From contig JASBUI010000019.1 of NCBI GenBank assembly GCA_030148005.1, forward strand, positions 144,712 through 208,711: a DNA stretch of 64,000 bases, read 5' to 3'. Origin of the DNA: Paracoccaceae bacterium (GTDB lineage Bacteria; Pseudomonadota; Alphaproteobacteria; Rhodobacterales; Rhodobacteraceae). Shown here piece after piece: positions 1-10,632 of this stretch; within the stretch, counting starts at the first letter, position 1; each line of letters begins with the position of its first letter. Below the pieces are notes generated by a model. The model searched no databases and was not told where the DNA came from. It worked only from the letters and a program-made list of their open reading frames with translations. The position numbers and the translations under genes were made by a program.

Positions 1-1
1 T

Positions 2-466
<465 letters not shown>

Positions 467-469
467 GGC

Positions 470-973
470 ATGACGGATCGTTTGCCGCACGAAAAAGGAT
501 TTCACGTCAGTTGGGACCAGATGCACCGCGATGCGCGGGCGCTGGCATGGCGTCTGGATGGCAAGGGCCCCGATGACGGGGCGTGGAAGGCCGTTGTGGC
601 CATCACGCGTGGCGGTATGGCCCCTGCGATGATCGTCGCAAGAGAGCTGGATATCCGCACTGTCGATACGATCAGCGTCAAAAGCTATGATCACCAGAAC
701 CAGGCTCAGGCGCGGGTTCTGAAATCGCCTGACGCTGAAATGATGGGTGACGGCACCGGTATTCTGGTGGTCGATGACCTTGTCGATAGTGGCAAGACAT
801 TGGAACTGGTGCGCGCGCTATATCCCAATGCGCATTTCGCGACCGTCTACGCCAAGCCAAAGGGTGAGCCGCAGGTTGATACCTTCATCACCGGCGTAAG
901 CCAGGACACCTGGATCTTCTTTCCCTGGGACATGGCCCTGCAATATGTCGAGCCCTATCGCGGCACAGACTGA
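470..973 (+). CDS. gpt: Xanthine(-guanine) phosphoribosyltransferase
   Basis: This type I phosphoribosyltransferase salvages xanthine and guanine by joining them to PRPP to give XMP and GMP. The PRPP-binding signature [11 protein letters not shown] lies at residues 100-110, after the [10 protein letters not shown] loop near residue 45. At 167 residues it is slightly longer than E. coli Gpt, as usual in alphaproteobacteria. The ATG lies four bases after the fabI stop, and the next gene starts one base after this stop. It is soluble, possibly membrane-associated as in E. coli. Confidence 0.9.
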   Translation: MTDRLPHEKGFHVSWDQMHRDARALAWRLDGKGPDDGAWKAVVAITRGGMAPAMIVARELDIRTVDTISVKSYDHQNQAQARVLKSPDAEMMGDGTGILVVDDLVDSGKTLELVRALYPNAHFATVYAKPKGEPQVDTFITGVSQDTWIFFPWDMALQYVEPYRGTD

Positions 974-974
974 T

Positions 975-1493
975 ATGGCGCAGGGCGTGCCCGAGCCGCA
1001 AAGGGCCGCCTCTTCGGGCGGCTGGCTGCACAATTCCTACCTTGCCTCTGTTCTGTTCAAGCTTGGTCTGGGTATTGCGCAGATGCTTGCGGCCGCCGGG
1101 CTTGCCGCCACGTCGAAAAGTCAGCTTATCTGGCTGGTGGCGGAACTGACTGCCGGAGAGACACAGCAAGATCCATCGGACCCGCTTGCGCTTTGGCTTT
1201 TGGCGGCCGCGCAGGGTTTCTCGATCGAGGCGCATACATTCTATGTTATCTACTTTGCTGGTCACGGGCTTTTAAACATCGCGATCGCGCTGGCGCTGCT
1301 TGCACGGCTTCGCTGGTCCTATGTTGTGTCGATTATCGTTCTGGCGGGTTTTGTCGGCTATCAGGTCTACCGCTTCTTCCTGACCGGCTCGCCCATGATG
1401 ATCGTGCTTTCCGCCTTTGATCTGATCATCATCGCCCTCGTCTGGCGCGAATATCTGCAAGAGCGGCGCAAGCGCGGCGCGCGCGGGCATTGA
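975..1493 (+). CDS. DUF2127-type membrane protein
   Basis: This integral membrane protein of about 172 residues has four predicted hydrophobic segments: near the N-terminus (SVLFKLGLGIAQ), HTFYVIYFAGHGLLNIAIAL, VVSIIVLAGFVGYQVY, and a last one before a basic tail (QERRKRGARGH). The pattern matches the DUF2127 family, whose function is unknown. An upstream ATG at 945 would overlap gpt by 29 bases. I prefer the ATG at 975, one base after the gpt stop, although no strong ribosome-binding site is visible for either. It is probably in one operon with gpt and the aminotransferase that follows. Confidence 0.75.
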   Translation: MAQGVPEPQRAASSGGWLHNSYLASVLFKLGLGIAQMLAAAGLAATSKSQLIWLVAELTAGETQQDPSDPLALWLLAAAQGFSIEAHTFYVIYFAGHGLLNIAIALALLARLRWSYVVSIIVLAGFVGYQVYRFFLTGSPMMIVLSAFDLIIIALVWREYLQERRKRGARGH

Positions 1494-1509
1494 AAAAGGC
1501 TGACCGAAC

Positions 1510-2700
1510 ATGACCAGACCACCGCATCCGCTGAACCCGTCGATGGGCGCAACCGAACGCCCGCCCGTGATGGAGGCGCGGCGCTGGATCGCCGAGGCGC
1601 ATTTCCCGCCCGAGCGGCCCCTTTTGAACGTCAGTCAGGCCGCGCCGGTGGACCCGCCACCTGAAAACATGCGCCGGGCCATCGCCGATATCGTGATCAA
1701 TGACCCCGAGGCGCATCTTTACGGGCCGGTTCTGGGCCTGCCCGAGCTGCGCGCCGAAGTTGCCGCGCGCTGGTCGCAGTCCTATGGCGCACAGATCGGG
1801 CCGGAAAATGTTGCGATCACCTCTGGCTGCAATCAGGCGTTTTCCGCCGTGATGGCAAGCCTTGCGGGCGCGGGCGATGAGGTGATCCTGCCAAGCCCTT
1901 GGTACTTCAATCACAAGATGTGGCTGGATATGGCCGGCGTCACCACCCTGCCCCTGCAATGCGGCCCCGGCCTTGTTCCGCGCGCCGAAGATGCAAAGGC
2001 GCTGATCACGCCGCGCACCAAGGCGATCGTTCTGGTGACCCCCAATAATCCGACGGGCGCGGAGTATCCTGCAGAGACGCTTGATGCGTTCTTTGCCTTG
2101 GCCAAGGCGCATGGGCTGGCGCTTATCGTCGATGAAACCTACCGCGAGTTTGACAGCCGCTCCGGCGCGCCGCACCGTCTTTTCGGCAATGCCGACTGGG
2201 ACCAAGCTCTGGTTCATCTTTATTCTTTTTCAAAGGCTTACCGCCTGACTGGCCACCGCGTTGGTGCGGCCGTTGCCAGCCCCCAGCGTCTGGACGAGAT
2301 AGAAAAGTTTCTTGATACGGTCGCAATCTGTCCCAACCAGATCGGCCAGCGGGCCGCCCTTTGGGGGATGCGAAACCTTGGCAACTGGCTTGCCGGTGAG
2401 CGGGCCGAGATTCTGGACCGCCGCGCCGCGATCGAAGAAGGTTTCGGGCAACTGAAAGGCTGGACGCTTTTGGGATGCGGCGCCTATTTTGCCTATGTGC
2501 AACACCCCTTTGACGAAGACGCCGATGTTCTGGCCCAAAGGCTTGTCAAAGATGCCGGGGTTTTGTGCCTTCCCGGAACGATGTTCACCCCCGATGGCGA
2601 CCCCGCTGGCAAGCGCCAGCTTCGCATTGCATTTGCCAATGTGGACCGGGCCGGGATCGGTCAGCTCTTTGACCGTCTCGCGGCTGTGAAAAACAACTAG
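1510..2700 (+). CDS. Class I/II PLP-dependent aminotransferase
   Basis: This 396-residue fold-type I aminotransferase resembles the aspartate/aromatic aminotransferase group. It shows the NNPTG motif at 179-183, Asp208-Glu-Thr-Tyr211 for cofactor binding, and the Schiff-base lysine in SFSKAYRLTGHRVG (K242). The C-terminal arginine that binds the substrate carboxylate is likely in KRQLRIAFAN. Substrate specificity cannot be read from the sequence. The gene begins 16 bases after the DUF2127 gene and is likely cotranscribed with it. A 69-bp gap separates it from ppiD. Confidence 0.85.
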   Translation: MTRPPHPLNPSMGATERPPVMEARRWIAEAHFPPERPLLNVSQAAPVDPPPENMRRAIADIVINDPEAHLYGPVLGLPELRAEVAARWSQSYGAQIGPENVAITSGCNQAFSAVMASLAGAGDEVILPSPWYFNHKMWLDMAGVTTLPLQCGPGLVPRAEDAKALITPRTKAIVLVTPNNPTGAEYPAETLDAFFALAKAHGLALIVDETYREFDSRSGAPHRLFGNADWDQALVHLYSFSKAYRLTGHRVGAAVASPQRLDEIEKFLDTVAICPNQIGQRAALWGMRNLGNWLAGERAEILDRRAAIEEGFGQLKGWTLLGCGAYFAYVQHPFDEDADVLAQRLVKDAGVLCLPGTMFTPDGDPAGKRQLRIAFANVDRAGIGQLFDRLAAVKNN

Positions 2701-2769
2701 CCCGGCGGCACTTGCCCCCCTCCCTGCAACCGCCTATTGATCGGCTCGTCATATTTTCGGAGGGCTTCC

Positions 2770-4620
2770 ATGGCAGGCGCATCTAAGGGCAAGGCATCGC
2801 GGGCGATCGTATGGGTCATTCTTGGCCTGTTAATCGTCGGACTTGCCGGTTTCGGCACAGCCAACTTTGGTGGCAGCACGCAAAGCGTGGCCTCGGTCGG
2901 CGAGCAGGATATCACCGTCGACGAATACGCCCGCGCGCTTCAGGAAGAGCTTAACGCCTTTCAGGCCCAGACCGGGCAAAGCATTCAGCTAAGTCAGGGC
3001 ACCGCCTTTGGGCTTGATCAGGCCGTACTGCGCCGCCTTTTGGGCCGGGCCGCTCTTGATAATGAAGCGCGGCGCGTTGGCGTGTCGATCGGTGATGAGC
3101 GGGTGCGCGATCAGGTTCTGCAGGTTCAGGCCTTTCAAGGCCCCGATGGCACCTTTGACCGCGAGGCTTATCGCTATGCGCTGGAACGCTCCAACCTCAA
3201 CGAAGCCACGTTTGAGGATCAGATGCGTCAGGACACCGCCCGCACGATCCTGCAAAGCGCGGTCGTAGGCGGCATTGTAGCCCCGGGCACTTTCACCCGC
3301 TCGCTTCTGTCCTACATCAAAGAGGCACGCAGCTTTACATGGGCCGAACTGACGCCTTCTGATCTGGTAACCGGCGCGCCTGTGCCGACCGATGCCCAGC
3401 TTGAAGAATACTACAAGGCGAACGAAGCTGACTTCACGCTGCCAGAGACGCGCGCGATCTCTTATGTGTGGATGACGCCCGAGATGATCGTCGATCAGGT
3501 CAAGATCGACGACGAAACGCTTAAAGCTGCGTATCAGGACCGGATTTCCGAGTTCAGCCAGCCAGAGCGCCGCTTGGTCGAACGTCTTGTGTTTGCCACC
3601 GAGGAAGAGGCCGCTGCCGCCGTGGCGCGGATCAACAGCGGTGAGATCACTTTTGACAAGCTGGTCGAAGAGCGCGGGCTGACCCTTTCGGATGCCGATC
3701 TTGGCGATGTGACGGTCGAGGATCTTGGCGATGCGGGCGCTGCCGTCTTTGCGCTGAAGGATCCGGGCGTAGCCGGTCCCCTGCCCTCTGCCCTTGGTCC
3801 GGCGATCTTTCGCATGAACGCGATTCTGCCCGCTGAGAACACGACCTTCGAAGAGGCACGCCAACAGCTTTTCGACGAGATCGCGGGCGAAAGAGCGCGC
3901 CGCCAGATTTCGGATGAGATCACGGCGGTCGATGACCTTCTGGCGGGCGGCGCCACTCTGGAAGAGGTTGCCAACGAAACCCCGATGGTTTTCGAGACGA
4001 TCAAGTGGACGCCTGATTCAGATGGCGGGATCGCGGGCTATCAAGAGTTCAAAGATGCAGCCGCAGCGGCAAAATCCGATGACTTTCCCACTATAGTCGA
4101 GCTTAGCGATGGCGGAATTTTTGCCCTGCGCCTTGATGAAATCATTGCCCCCAAACTACAACCGCTTGCCGATGTGCGCGGCGAGGTGATCGCGGGCTGG
4201 GACCGTGCAGAGACCACAAAGCGCCTTGTCGAACTGGCGAACTCGCTGGTTCCGACGGTCAGTCAGGGCACGGATATGGCCGCTTTGGGCCTTACCGCGA
4301 CGGTCGAAGACGGCCAGACGCGCGATGCCTTTATCGAAGGGACGCCGCCAAGCTTCATGAGCCAGATCTTTGAGATGGCCAAGGGTGATGTGCGGGTGAT
4401 CGAGGGCGACGAAAGCGCCTTTGTCGTGCGCCTTGATGACATCGTTCCTGCCGATCTGGGCGATCCTGAAACCGCTTCGGTGAACACGGCTCTGGAAAAC
4501 CAGACGGCTCAGTCGCTGGCCCAGGACATCTTCGATGCCTTCACCCGCACGGTTCAGACAAGCGCGGGGATCTCGGTCAACCAGGCGGCGATCAACGCCG
4601 TTCACGCCCAGTTCCCTTAA
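2770..4620 (+). CDS. ppiD: Peptidylprolyl isomerase/chaperone PpiD (SurA N-terminal domain)
   Basis: This 616-residue periplasmic folding factor is anchored in the inner membrane. One N-terminal membrane segment spans about residues 12-28 (IVWVILGLLIVGLAGFG). A SurA-like chaperone domain with the conserved SVGEQDITVDEYARAL stretch follows, and then parvulin-like regions in the second half. The parvulin part is divergent, so isomerase activity is uncertain. The start at 2770 is chosen because GGAGGG lies five bases upstream; the longer frame from 2737 would swallow that site. trpE starts four bases after the stop, so PpiD and anthranilate synthase are probably on one transcript. Confidence 0.88.
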   Translation: MAGASKGKASRAIVWVILGLLIVGLAGFGTANFGGSTQSVASVGEQDITVDEYARALQEELNAFQAQTGQSIQLSQGTAFGLDQAVLRRLLGRAALDNEARRVGVSIGDERVRDQVLQVQAFQGPDGTFDREAYRYALERSNLNEATFEDQMRQDTARTILQSAVVGGIVAPGTFTRSLLSYIKEARSFTWAELTPSDLVTGAPVPTDAQLEEYYKANEADFTLPETRAISYVWMTPEMIVDQVKIDDETLKAAYQDRISEFSQPERRLVERLVFATEEEAAAAVARINSGEITFDKLVEERGLTLSDADLGDVTVEDLGDAGAAVFALKDPGVAGPLPSALGPAIFRMNAILPAENTTFEEARQQLFDEIAGERARRQISDEITAVDDLLAGGATLEEVANETPMVFETIKWTPDSDGGIAGYQEFKDAAAAAKSDDFPTIVELSDGGIFALRLDEIIAPKLQPLADVRGEVIAGWDRAETTKRLVELANSLVPTVSQGTDMAALGLTATVEDGQTRDAFIEGTPPSFMSQIFEMAKGDVRVIEGDESAFVVRLDDIVPADLGDPETASVNTALENQTAQSLAQDIFDAFTRTVQTSAGISVNQAAINAVHAQFP

Positions 4621-4624
4621 GCCT

Positions 4625-6136
4625 ATGGAACTTACGCCCAGTTTCGAGGTCTTTGAAAAGGGCCATGCCGAAGGCAAGAACCAAGTCGTCTATACGCGGC
4701 TGGCGGCCGATCTGGACACGCCTGTTTCGCTGATGCTCAAGCTGGGCGGCGCTGCGCGCGACGCTTTCATGCTGGAATCGGTCACCGGCGGCGAGGTTCG
4801 TGGCCGGTATTCGATCATCGGGATGAAACCCGACCTGATCTGGGATTGCCGCGGCGATGTCAGCCGCGTGAACCGGCAGGCCCGGTTTGACCCCGACGGG
4901 TTTGAGCCGATGAAGGGCTCTCCGCTTGATACGCTGCGCCAGATCATTGCCGAAAGCCGGATAGAGCTGCCTGATGACCTGCCCGCTTCGGCTGCGGGCC
5001 TTTTCGGCTATCTTGGCTATGACATGATCCGTCTTGTCGAACATCTGCCCGATGTTAACCCCGATCCGCTGGGCCTTCCTGATGCCATCATGTTGCGCCC
5101 TTCGGTGGTTGCGGTTCTGGACGGCGTCAAGGGTGAGGTGACGGTCGTCTCACCTGTCTGGGCCGACCACGGCCTGTCCGCGCGCGCCGCCTATGCGCAG
5201 GCGGCCGAAAGGGTGATGGATGCCGTGCGCGATCTTGACCGGTCCCTGCCCGGAGAGACGCGCGATCTGGGTCAGGCCGCGGTCGAGGATGAGCCGGTTT
5301 CGAACTTTACCAAAAAGGCCTATCTGGCAGCCGTCGAGAAGGCCAAGGAATACATTCGCGCAGGCGACATCTTTCAGGTGGTTCCGGCACAGCGCTGGCG
5401 CCAGAAGTTCACGTTGCCGCCCTTTGCGCTCTACCGCTCTTTGCGGCGCACGAACCCTTCGCCTTTCATGTTCTACTTCAATTTCGGCGGCTTTCAGGTC
5501 ATCGGCGCCAGCCCCGAGATCCTTGTGCGCGTCTTTGACGGTCAGGTCACGATCCGCCCGATCGCAGGCACGCGCCCGCGCGGCGCCACGCCTGACGAGG
5601 ACCGCGCGCTTGAGGCCGATCTTCTTTCTGACCAGAAAGAGCTGGCCGAGCATCTGATGCTTCTCGATCTGGGCCGCAACGATACCGGGCGCGTGTCCAA
5701 GATCGGCACCGTCCGCCCGACCGAAAAGTTCATCATTGAACGCTACAGCCACGTGATGCACATCGTATCGAACGTCGTGGGTGAGCTGTCGGATGATCAT
5801 GACGCTCTGTCCGCGCTTCTGGCGGGGCTTCCTGCCGGCACGGTGTCAGGCGCCCCCAAAGTGCGCGCTATGCAGATCATTGATGAGCTTGAGCCAGAGA
5901 AACGCGGCGTCTATGGCGGCGGCGTGGGTTACTTTGCGGCCAATGGCGACATGGATATGTGCATCGCCCTGCGCACGGCGGTTCTGAAGGATCAGACCCT
6001 CTACATGCAGGCAGGCGGCGGCGTCGTTTACGACAGCGACCCCGAGGCCGAGTACCAAGAGACGGTCAACAAGGCCAAGGCGATCCGGATGGCGGCGCGC
6101 GATGCGGGCCGTTTTTCGGGCGGATCGAACGGCTGA
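4625..6136 (+). CDS. trpE: Anthranilate synthase component I
   Basis: TrpE (503 residues) converts chorismate and ammonia to anthranilate with TrpG, the first committed step of tryptophan synthesis. The N-terminal domain has the feedback-inhibition motif (L)LES-x10-S at residues 50-63, so tryptophan inhibition is expected. The chorismate-binding domain shows PIAGTRPRG, the DLGRNDTGRVS segment and GTVSGAPKVRAMQII. The ATG is four bases after ppiD; longer frames run back into ppiD. The glutaminase subunit is separate (trpG), with one opposite-strand gene between them. No leader peptide or attenuator is visible. Confidence 0.96.
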   Translation: MELTPSFEVFEKGHAEGKNQVVYTRLAADLDTPVSLMLKLGGAARDAFMLESVTGGEVRGRYSIIGMKPDLIWDCRGDVSRVNRQARFDPDGFEPMKGSPLDTLRQIIAESRIELPDDLPASAAGLFGYLGYDMIRLVEHLPDVNPDPLGLPDAIMLRPSVVAVLDGVKGEVTVVSPVWADHGLSARAAYAQAAERVMDAVRDLDRSLPGETRDLGQAAVEDEPVSNFTKKAYLAAVEKAKEYIRAGDIFQVVPAQRWRQKFTLPPFALYRSLRRTNPSPFMFYFNFGGFQVIGASPEILVRVFDGQVTIRPIAGTRPRGATPDEDRALEADLLSDQKELAEHLMLLDLGRNDTGRVSKIGTVRPTEKFIIERYSHVMHIVSNVVGELSDDHDALSALLAGLPAGTVSGAPKVRAMQIIDELEPEKRGVYGGGVGYFAANGDMDMCIALRTAVLKDQTLYMQAGGGVVYDSDPEAEYQETVNKAKAIRMAARDAGRFSGGSNG

Positions 6137-6158
6137 TGACGGCGGCGGGCGCTGCGGG

Positions 6159-7526
6159 CTAGTTCGGCGCCTTCAGAATAACCGATAGCGGCGCCAGTTC
6201 GATCGTCGTGGCGCGCCCCTGAACACCCCATTCAACCAATGTCTGCAAGGTTTCAGGCCGGGCATGGCCAACCACCAGAACACCCGCTTCCTGTCCGGCG
6301 CGAAAGGCCGCCTGATCAAGGAAACGCCGCATCACGGCAGAGTTTTCGCCATTTCCATCAAAGGTACGGAACACAAGCTTGGCCGGAATGTCCTGCCGCT
6401 CGGCAATCTGCAGCGCGGTGTTAAGCCCGCGCGGATAGGTGACAAGGCCAAGGCCCCTGTCCTTCAGGATCGCCATCATCGCGCCGATAAGCGGGCGGTT
6501 GACCTGAAACCCGCTGTCTTGTGTGTCGAGCACGGCAACCGCCTCTGGCAGGCGCCGCTTGTAGACCTCAAATGACACTTCTGCATCCTGCGGCGTCATC
6601 TCCGCGGGCAGGTTGACCGCCATGGCAACTTCGAAACCGGCCTGCCGGTAAAGCTTCATCGCTTCGGCGGCATCGGGGGCTTCGGGATCGACCGCAAAGG
6701 TTGCGGCGAAAGGAAACTCTGCCAGCTGAGTCAGGCTGGGACGCGGGGTTACATCCAGCAGAAGGATGCCCATTTCGGGTTTGCCTTCGGGGTTGGAGTA
6801 AGGCGCGGCAAAGGCATCGATCGCCGGGATCGACTGAACCGGGGCCTCGGCAACCTCTTGTGACAAATCCCCGATCCGTGGAAGCCGGTCGGTCGTAACG
6901 CCCGATGGGGCGATCGTATCGGCCCCGGCTGAACTATCGGGTGCGGCGGGCGCGGCCGGAAGCGTCGGCGCGGGCGATGTGGCCACCGATCCTTCGGCAA
7001 GCTTTGGCGGCTCGGGCGGGGCCTGCGGGGCGGTCGTGTCGCCCTTGGGCTGGGCGGGGGCCGGTGCAGGCGGGGCCGCAGCGGCCGGGGCGGAAGGGGC
7101 CACATCGGCACTTGGCGCCTCTGGCACAAGGGCCTGCGGGTTGGGCAGGACAGGCTCTTCGGCGCCAAGGGCAACCGCGCCGGGCGCATCTGGGGCCGGC
7201 GGCGTTGCGGCCGGTGCCTGCGGCAGGTTCCCGGTCTGGGGCTGGGCCGCGGGGGCCGTATCGGTGCTGGGCGACGCCGGGGCCTCAAGCGTCGGCGCCG
7301 ATACGCTTGGCGCGGCGGTCGCCGTGACATCCTGATCGGTCGAGGGAATGGTGGCGGCGCCTTCGGGCGCATCACGGTTGAAACTGGAACCGGCGGGCAC
7401 GACAACTTCGCTGGCCTTGTTCGGCATCACCCTGCCAGCATTGCTTTCAAGGATTGAAACCACCGCGACAACGGCAACCGAGAATACCGATCCCCAGATG
7501 ATTCCTGAAAGAAATCCGCGCAACAT
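6159..7526 (-). CDS. Divergent polysaccharide deacetylase family (YibQ-like) membrane-anchored protein
   Basis: About 455 residues: a single N-terminal membrane anchor ([22 protein letters not shown]), a very long proline/alanine-rich linker (about residues 60-220), and a C-terminal divergent polysaccharide deacetylase domain (from about residue 250, beginning [12 protein letters not shown]). In related proteins the domain is exported; the substrate is unknown. The ATG at 7526 is chosen because GAGGGGGTGA precedes it; a GTG at 7556 is an alternative adding ten residues. The gene sits on the opposite strand between trpE and trpGDC, with a convergent gap of only 22 bases to trpE. Confidence 0.8.
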   Translation of the reverse strand: MLRGFLSGIIWGSVFSVAVVAVVSILESNAGRVMPNKASEVVVPAGSSFNRDAPEGAATIPSTDQDVTATAAPSVSAPTLEAPASPSTDTAPAAQPQTGNLPQAPAATPPAPDAPGAVALGAEEPVLPNPQALVPEAPSADVAPSAPAAAAPPAPAPAQPKGDTTAPQAPPEPPKLAEGSVATSPAPTLPAAPAAPDSSAGADTIAPSGVTTDRLPRIGDLSQEVAEAPVQSIPAIDAFAAPYSNPEGKPEMGILLLDVTPRPSLTQLAEFPFAATFAVDPEAPDAAEAMKLYRQAGFEVAMAVNLPAEMTPQDAEVSFEVYKRRLPEAVAVLDTQDSGFQVNRPLIGAMMAILKDRGLGLVTYPRGLNTALQIAERQDIPAKLVFRTFDGNGENSAVMRRFLDQAAFRAGQEAGVLVVGHARPETLQTLVEWGVQGRATTIELAPLSVILKAPN

Positions 7527-7654
7527 GGAGGTCACCCCCTCTTTTTTCCTGCTCACCTGCGACCCGTCAGACCTTGACCGCGGGGCGCTGCTCGTCTCAT
7601 GTATACCGCGATCCGGAGGCGTCTCACACCCCTCCTTCTCATACGGGTGCGGAA

Positions 7655-8248
7655 ATGCTGCTTTTGATCGATAACTACGACAGTTTCACATACAACCTTG
7701 TTCATTATCTGGGCGAATTGGGCGCTGATGTTGCGGTTCGGCGCAACGATGCGCTGAACGTGCAAGAAGCAATGGGCATGAATCCCGAGGCGATCCTCTT
7801 GTCGCCGGGGCCTTGCGATCCTTCGCAGGCGGGAATTTGCCTTGCCCTGACGCAGGCAGCGGCGGAAACGCGCACACCGCTTTTGGGCGTCTGCCTTGGT
7901 CATCAGACCATTGGCGAAGCTTTCGGCGGCAAGGTGGTGCGTTGCCATGAGATCGTCCATGGCAAGATGGGCAGCATCCAGCACAAGGGCAAAGGCGTCT
8001 TTGACGGGCTGCCCTCGCCATTTCAGGCCACGCGCTACCACTCGCTGGTGGTCGAGCGCGAATCGCTGCCCGAGGCGCTTGAGATCACGGCAGAGCTTGA
8101 GGATGGCACGATCATGGGACTTGCCCACAAAGAGCTGCCGATCGAAGGCGTTCAGTTTCACCCCGAAAGCATCGCCTCGGAACATGGGCACAAGATGTTG
8201 GCGAACTTTCTTACCCGCGCTGCGGTCAAGTTGAAGGTGCCGGCATGA
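7655..8248 (+). CDS. trpG: Anthranilate synthase component II (glutamine amidotransferase)
   Basis: TrpG (197 residues) hydrolyses glutamine and passes ammonia to TrpE. The class I amidotransferase triad is visible: C80 in GVCLGHQ, and H169 and E171 in FHPES. The N-terminus [14 protein letters not shown] is the family hallmark and fixes the start at 7655. The stop overlaps the trpD start in ATGA, so trpG and trpD are translationally coupled. The 128 bases upstream, between trpG and the divergent YibQ-like gene, should hold the promoter, but I could not assign -35/-10 boxes with good spacing. Confidence 0.96.
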   Translation: MLLLIDNYDSFTYNLVHYLGELGADVAVRRNDALNVQEAMGMNPEAILLSPGPCDPSQAGICLALTQAAAETRTPLLGVCLGHQTIGEAFGGKVVRCHEIVHGKMGSIQHKGKGVFDGLPSPFQATRYHSLVVERESLPEALEITAELEDGTIMGLAHKELPIEGVQFHPESIASEHGHKMLANFLTRAAVKLKVPA

Positions 8249-9258
8249 GCGACGCGCTGAAACCGCTTATCGGCGCTGCCGCTGACCGCGCCCTGACCCG
8301 CGACGAGGCCGAAACCGCCTTTGGCATCCTTTTTGACGGCGAGGCCACGCCAAGCCAGATCGGCGGGCTTTTGATGGCGCTGCGCACACGCGGCGAAACG
8401 GTGGGTGAATATGCCGCCGCGGCGGCGGTGATGCGGGCCAAGTGCAACCCGGTCAAGGCGCCAGAAGGGGCGATCGACATTGTCGGCACCGGCGGCGATG
8501 GCAAGGGCACGCTGAACATATCGACGGCAACCGCCTTTGTCGTGGCAGGCGCAGGCGTTGTGGTGGCCAAGCATGGCAACCGCAACCTTTCGTCAAAATC
8601 CGGCGCAGCAGACGCCCTTGGCCAGATGGGGATCGAAGTTATGGTCGGCCCGGCGGTTGTGGAACGTGCCCTGCGCGAGGTCGGCATCGGCTTCATGATG
8701 GCGCCGATGCACCACCCGGCGATCAAACATGTCATGCCGACGCGGGCCGAACTGGGTACGCGCACGATCTTTAACATTCTTGGGCCGCTGACCAATCCCG
8801 CTGGCGTCAAACGCCAACTGACGGGCGCGTTTTCGCGCGCGCTGATCCGCCCGATGGCCGAAACGCTCGCCGCGCTTGGCAGTGATCGGGCCTGGCTGGT
8901 GCATGGCAGCGATGGCACGGATGAGCTGGCGATCTCGGGCGTAAGCTATATTGCAGAGCTGCGCGATGGCGCGGTATCCGAGATCGAAATTCATCCCGAG
9001 GACGCGGGCCTGCCCGAACATCCGTTCGAGGCCATTCTGGGCGGCACGCCCGAAGAAAACGGCAAGGCCTTTCGCGCGCTTCTTGAGGGCGAAGCTTCGG
9101 CCTATCGCGACGCGGTTCTTCTGAATGCCGCCGCCGCCCTTGTAGTGGCAGGCGCGGCAAGTGATCTTGTTCAGGGCCGCGACATGGCGATCGAGGCGAT
9201 CGACAGCGGCAAAGCGCTGGAAAAGGTTCAGGGGCTGGCGCGGGTCACCTCGGGATAA
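8245..9258 (+). CDS. trpD: Anthranilate phosphoribosyltransferase
   Basis: TrpD (337 residues) transfers phosphoribose from PRPP to anthranilate. The PRPP-binding glycine-rich motif GTGGD is at 81-85, followed by NIST and the anthranilate/PRPP region [15 protein letters not shown]. The length is normal for the family. It overlaps trpG by four bases. An 88-bp gap to trpC contains a small GCCGC-CTTC-GCGGC hairpin at 9259-9272 directly after the stop, with no U-tract, so transcription probably continues into trpC. Confidence 0.96.
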   Translation: MSDALKPLIGAAADRALTRDEAETAFGILFDGEATPSQIGGLLMALRTRGETVGEYAAAAAVMRAKCNPVKAPEGAIDIVGTGGDGKGTLNISTATAFVVAGAGVVVAKHGNRNLSSKSGAADALGQMGIEVMVGPAVVERALREVGIGFMMAPMHHPAIKHVMPTRAELGTRTIFNILGPLTNPAGVKRQLTGAFSRALIRPMAETLAALGSDRAWLVHGSDGTDELAISGVSYIAELRDGAVSEIEIHPEDAGLPEHPFEAILGGTPEENGKAFRALLEGEASAYRDAVLLNAAAALVVAGAASDLVQGRDMAIEAIDSGKALEKVQGLARVTSG

Positions 9259-9346
9259 GCCGCCTTCGCGGCATCGCGCCGCGCAAGGCCCCTGCAAGGC
9301 GTTGCAATCTCTTCCAATCCGCCCAAAGGCAGGCTATCTGACGTTC

Positions 9347-10156
9347 ATGAGCACAATTCTGGACAAGATCAAAGCCTACAAGCTTGAAGAGGTCGCTGAG
9401 CGCAAGGCCACGCGCCCTTTGTCTGCTGTAGAAGACGCCGCCCGAAGCGCTCCGGCGCCGCGCGGCTTTGCCAAGCAGCTTATCGAAGCGACGCGCCAGG
9501 GCTATGGTCTGATTGCCGAGATCAAGAAGGCCAGCCCGTCCAAGGGGCTGATCCGGGCCGATTTCGATCCTCCCGAGCTGGCCAAGGCCTATGCCGAGGG
9601 CGGCGCGACCTGCCTTTCGGTTCTCACTGATACGCCGTCCTTTCAGGGGCAGGACAGTTTCCTGACGGCCGCTCACAAGGCGGTCAAACTTCCGATCCTG
9701 CGCAAGGACTTTATGTATGACACCTATCAGGTGGCCGAGGCGCGGGCACTGAATGCCGACTGCATATTGATCATCATGGCCAGCGTCAGCGACGCGCAGG
9801 CCGTAGAGCTTGAGAATGCGGCAGAAGCTTGGGGCATGGATGTGCTGGTCGAAGTGCATAATGAGGCCGAGCTTGAGCGCGCAGAGGCGCTTAAATCCCC
9901 GCTTTTGGGGATCAATAACCGCGATCTGAACACCTTTGAGACCAATCTCGACACCACGCGCCGCCTTGCGCGGATGGCAACGGCCGAGCGTGTGATCGTA
10001 TCGGAATCGGGTCTAAGCACGCCTGAACATCTGGCCGATATGGCCCGCTATGGCGCCCGCGCATTCCTGATCGGCGAGGCCCTGATGCGGCAGCAGGATG
10101 TCACGGCGGCAACACGCGCGCTATTGGCCAATCCCCTGACGCCGGGAAGCTTTTGA
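9347..10156 (+). CDS. trpC: Indole-3-glycerol phosphate synthase
   Basis: TrpC (269 residues) is a TIM-barrel enzyme that decarboxylates and closes carboxyphenylaminodeoxyribulose phosphate to indole-3-glycerol phosphate. The signature [10 protein letters not shown] (58-67) carries the catalytic lysine region, and [10 protein letters not shown] and VSESGL are phosphate-binding stretches. The start [12 protein letters not shown] is the family's usual beginning; the longer frame runs back into trpD. The stop overlaps the moaC start by one base (TGATG), linking tryptophan and molybdenum cofactor genes on one transcript. Confidence 0.95.
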   Translation: MSTILDKIKAYKLEEVAERKATRPLSAVEDAARSAPAPRGFAKQLIEATRQGYGLIAEIKKASPSKGLIRADFDPPELAKAYAEGGATCLSVLTDTPSFQGQDSFLTAAHKAVKLPILRKDFMYDTYQVAEARALNADCILIIMASVSDAQAVELENAAEAWGMDVLVEVHNEAELERAEALKSPLLGINNRDLNTFETNLDTTRRLARMATAERVIVSESGLSTPEHLADMARYGARAFLIGEALMRQQDVTAATRALLANPLTPGSF

Positions 10157-10632
10157 TGGCTGAGCTGACCCATTTCGATGCCAAGGGCGATGCCCATATG
10201 GTCGATGTTTCGGAAAAATCGGTCACTGACCGGATTGCCGTGGCCGAAGGCTATGTGAAGATGAGCCTGCAAACCCTTGAAATTGCAACCAAAGGCACCG
10301 CCAAAAAGGGCGATGTCATGGGCATTGCACGTATTGCGGGCATCATGGGGGCGAAAAAGACAAGCGATCTGATCCCGCTTTGCCATCCGCTGGCCATCAC
10401 GCGCGTCGCCGTGGATCTTGAGCCTGATGCGGAACTGCCGGGAATACGGATCACGGCGACCGTCAAGACCACCGGCCAGACCGGCGTCGAGATGGAGGCG
10501 CTGACAGCTGTGTCGACAGCGGCGCTTACGGTCTATGACATGCTGAAGGCGGTTGAGAAATCCATGGTGATCTCGCAGGTCCGGCTGAAGCTGAAAGAAG
10601 GCGGAAAATCAGGCCGTTACGAGGCGACATGA
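10156..10632 (+). CDS. moaC: Cyclic pyranopterin monophosphate synthase
   Basis: MoaC (158 residues) converts the MoaA product into cyclic pyranopterin monophosphate, the first stable intermediate of molybdenum cofactor synthesis. Conserved stretches are [16 protein letters not shown] and [21 protein letters not shown], which form the active-site pocket. The ATG overlaps the trpC stop, and the stop overlaps the moeA start (ATGA). MoaA is not in the window. The placement behind trpC and before moeA-lexA is a recurrent alphaproteobacterial arrangement. Confidence 0.95.
   Translation: MAELTHFDAKGDAHMVDVSEKSVTDRIAVAEGYVKMSLQTLEIATKGTAKKGDVMGIARIAGIMGAKKTSDLIPLCHPLAITRVAVDLEPDAELPGIRITATVKTTGQTGVEMEALTAVSTAALTVYDMLKAVEKSMVISQVRLKLKEGGKSGRYEAT

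Noticed and set aside
6749..7405. Long arginine/proline-rich and glycine/alanine-rich frames on both strands over the YibQ-like gene
   Set aside because: They are shadows produced by the GC-rich Pro/Ala linker coding sequence and have no start signals.
7574..7607. trpG promoter TTGACC...TATACC
   Set aside because: The spacing is 22 bases, too long for a sigma-70 promoter, and no other pair fits well.
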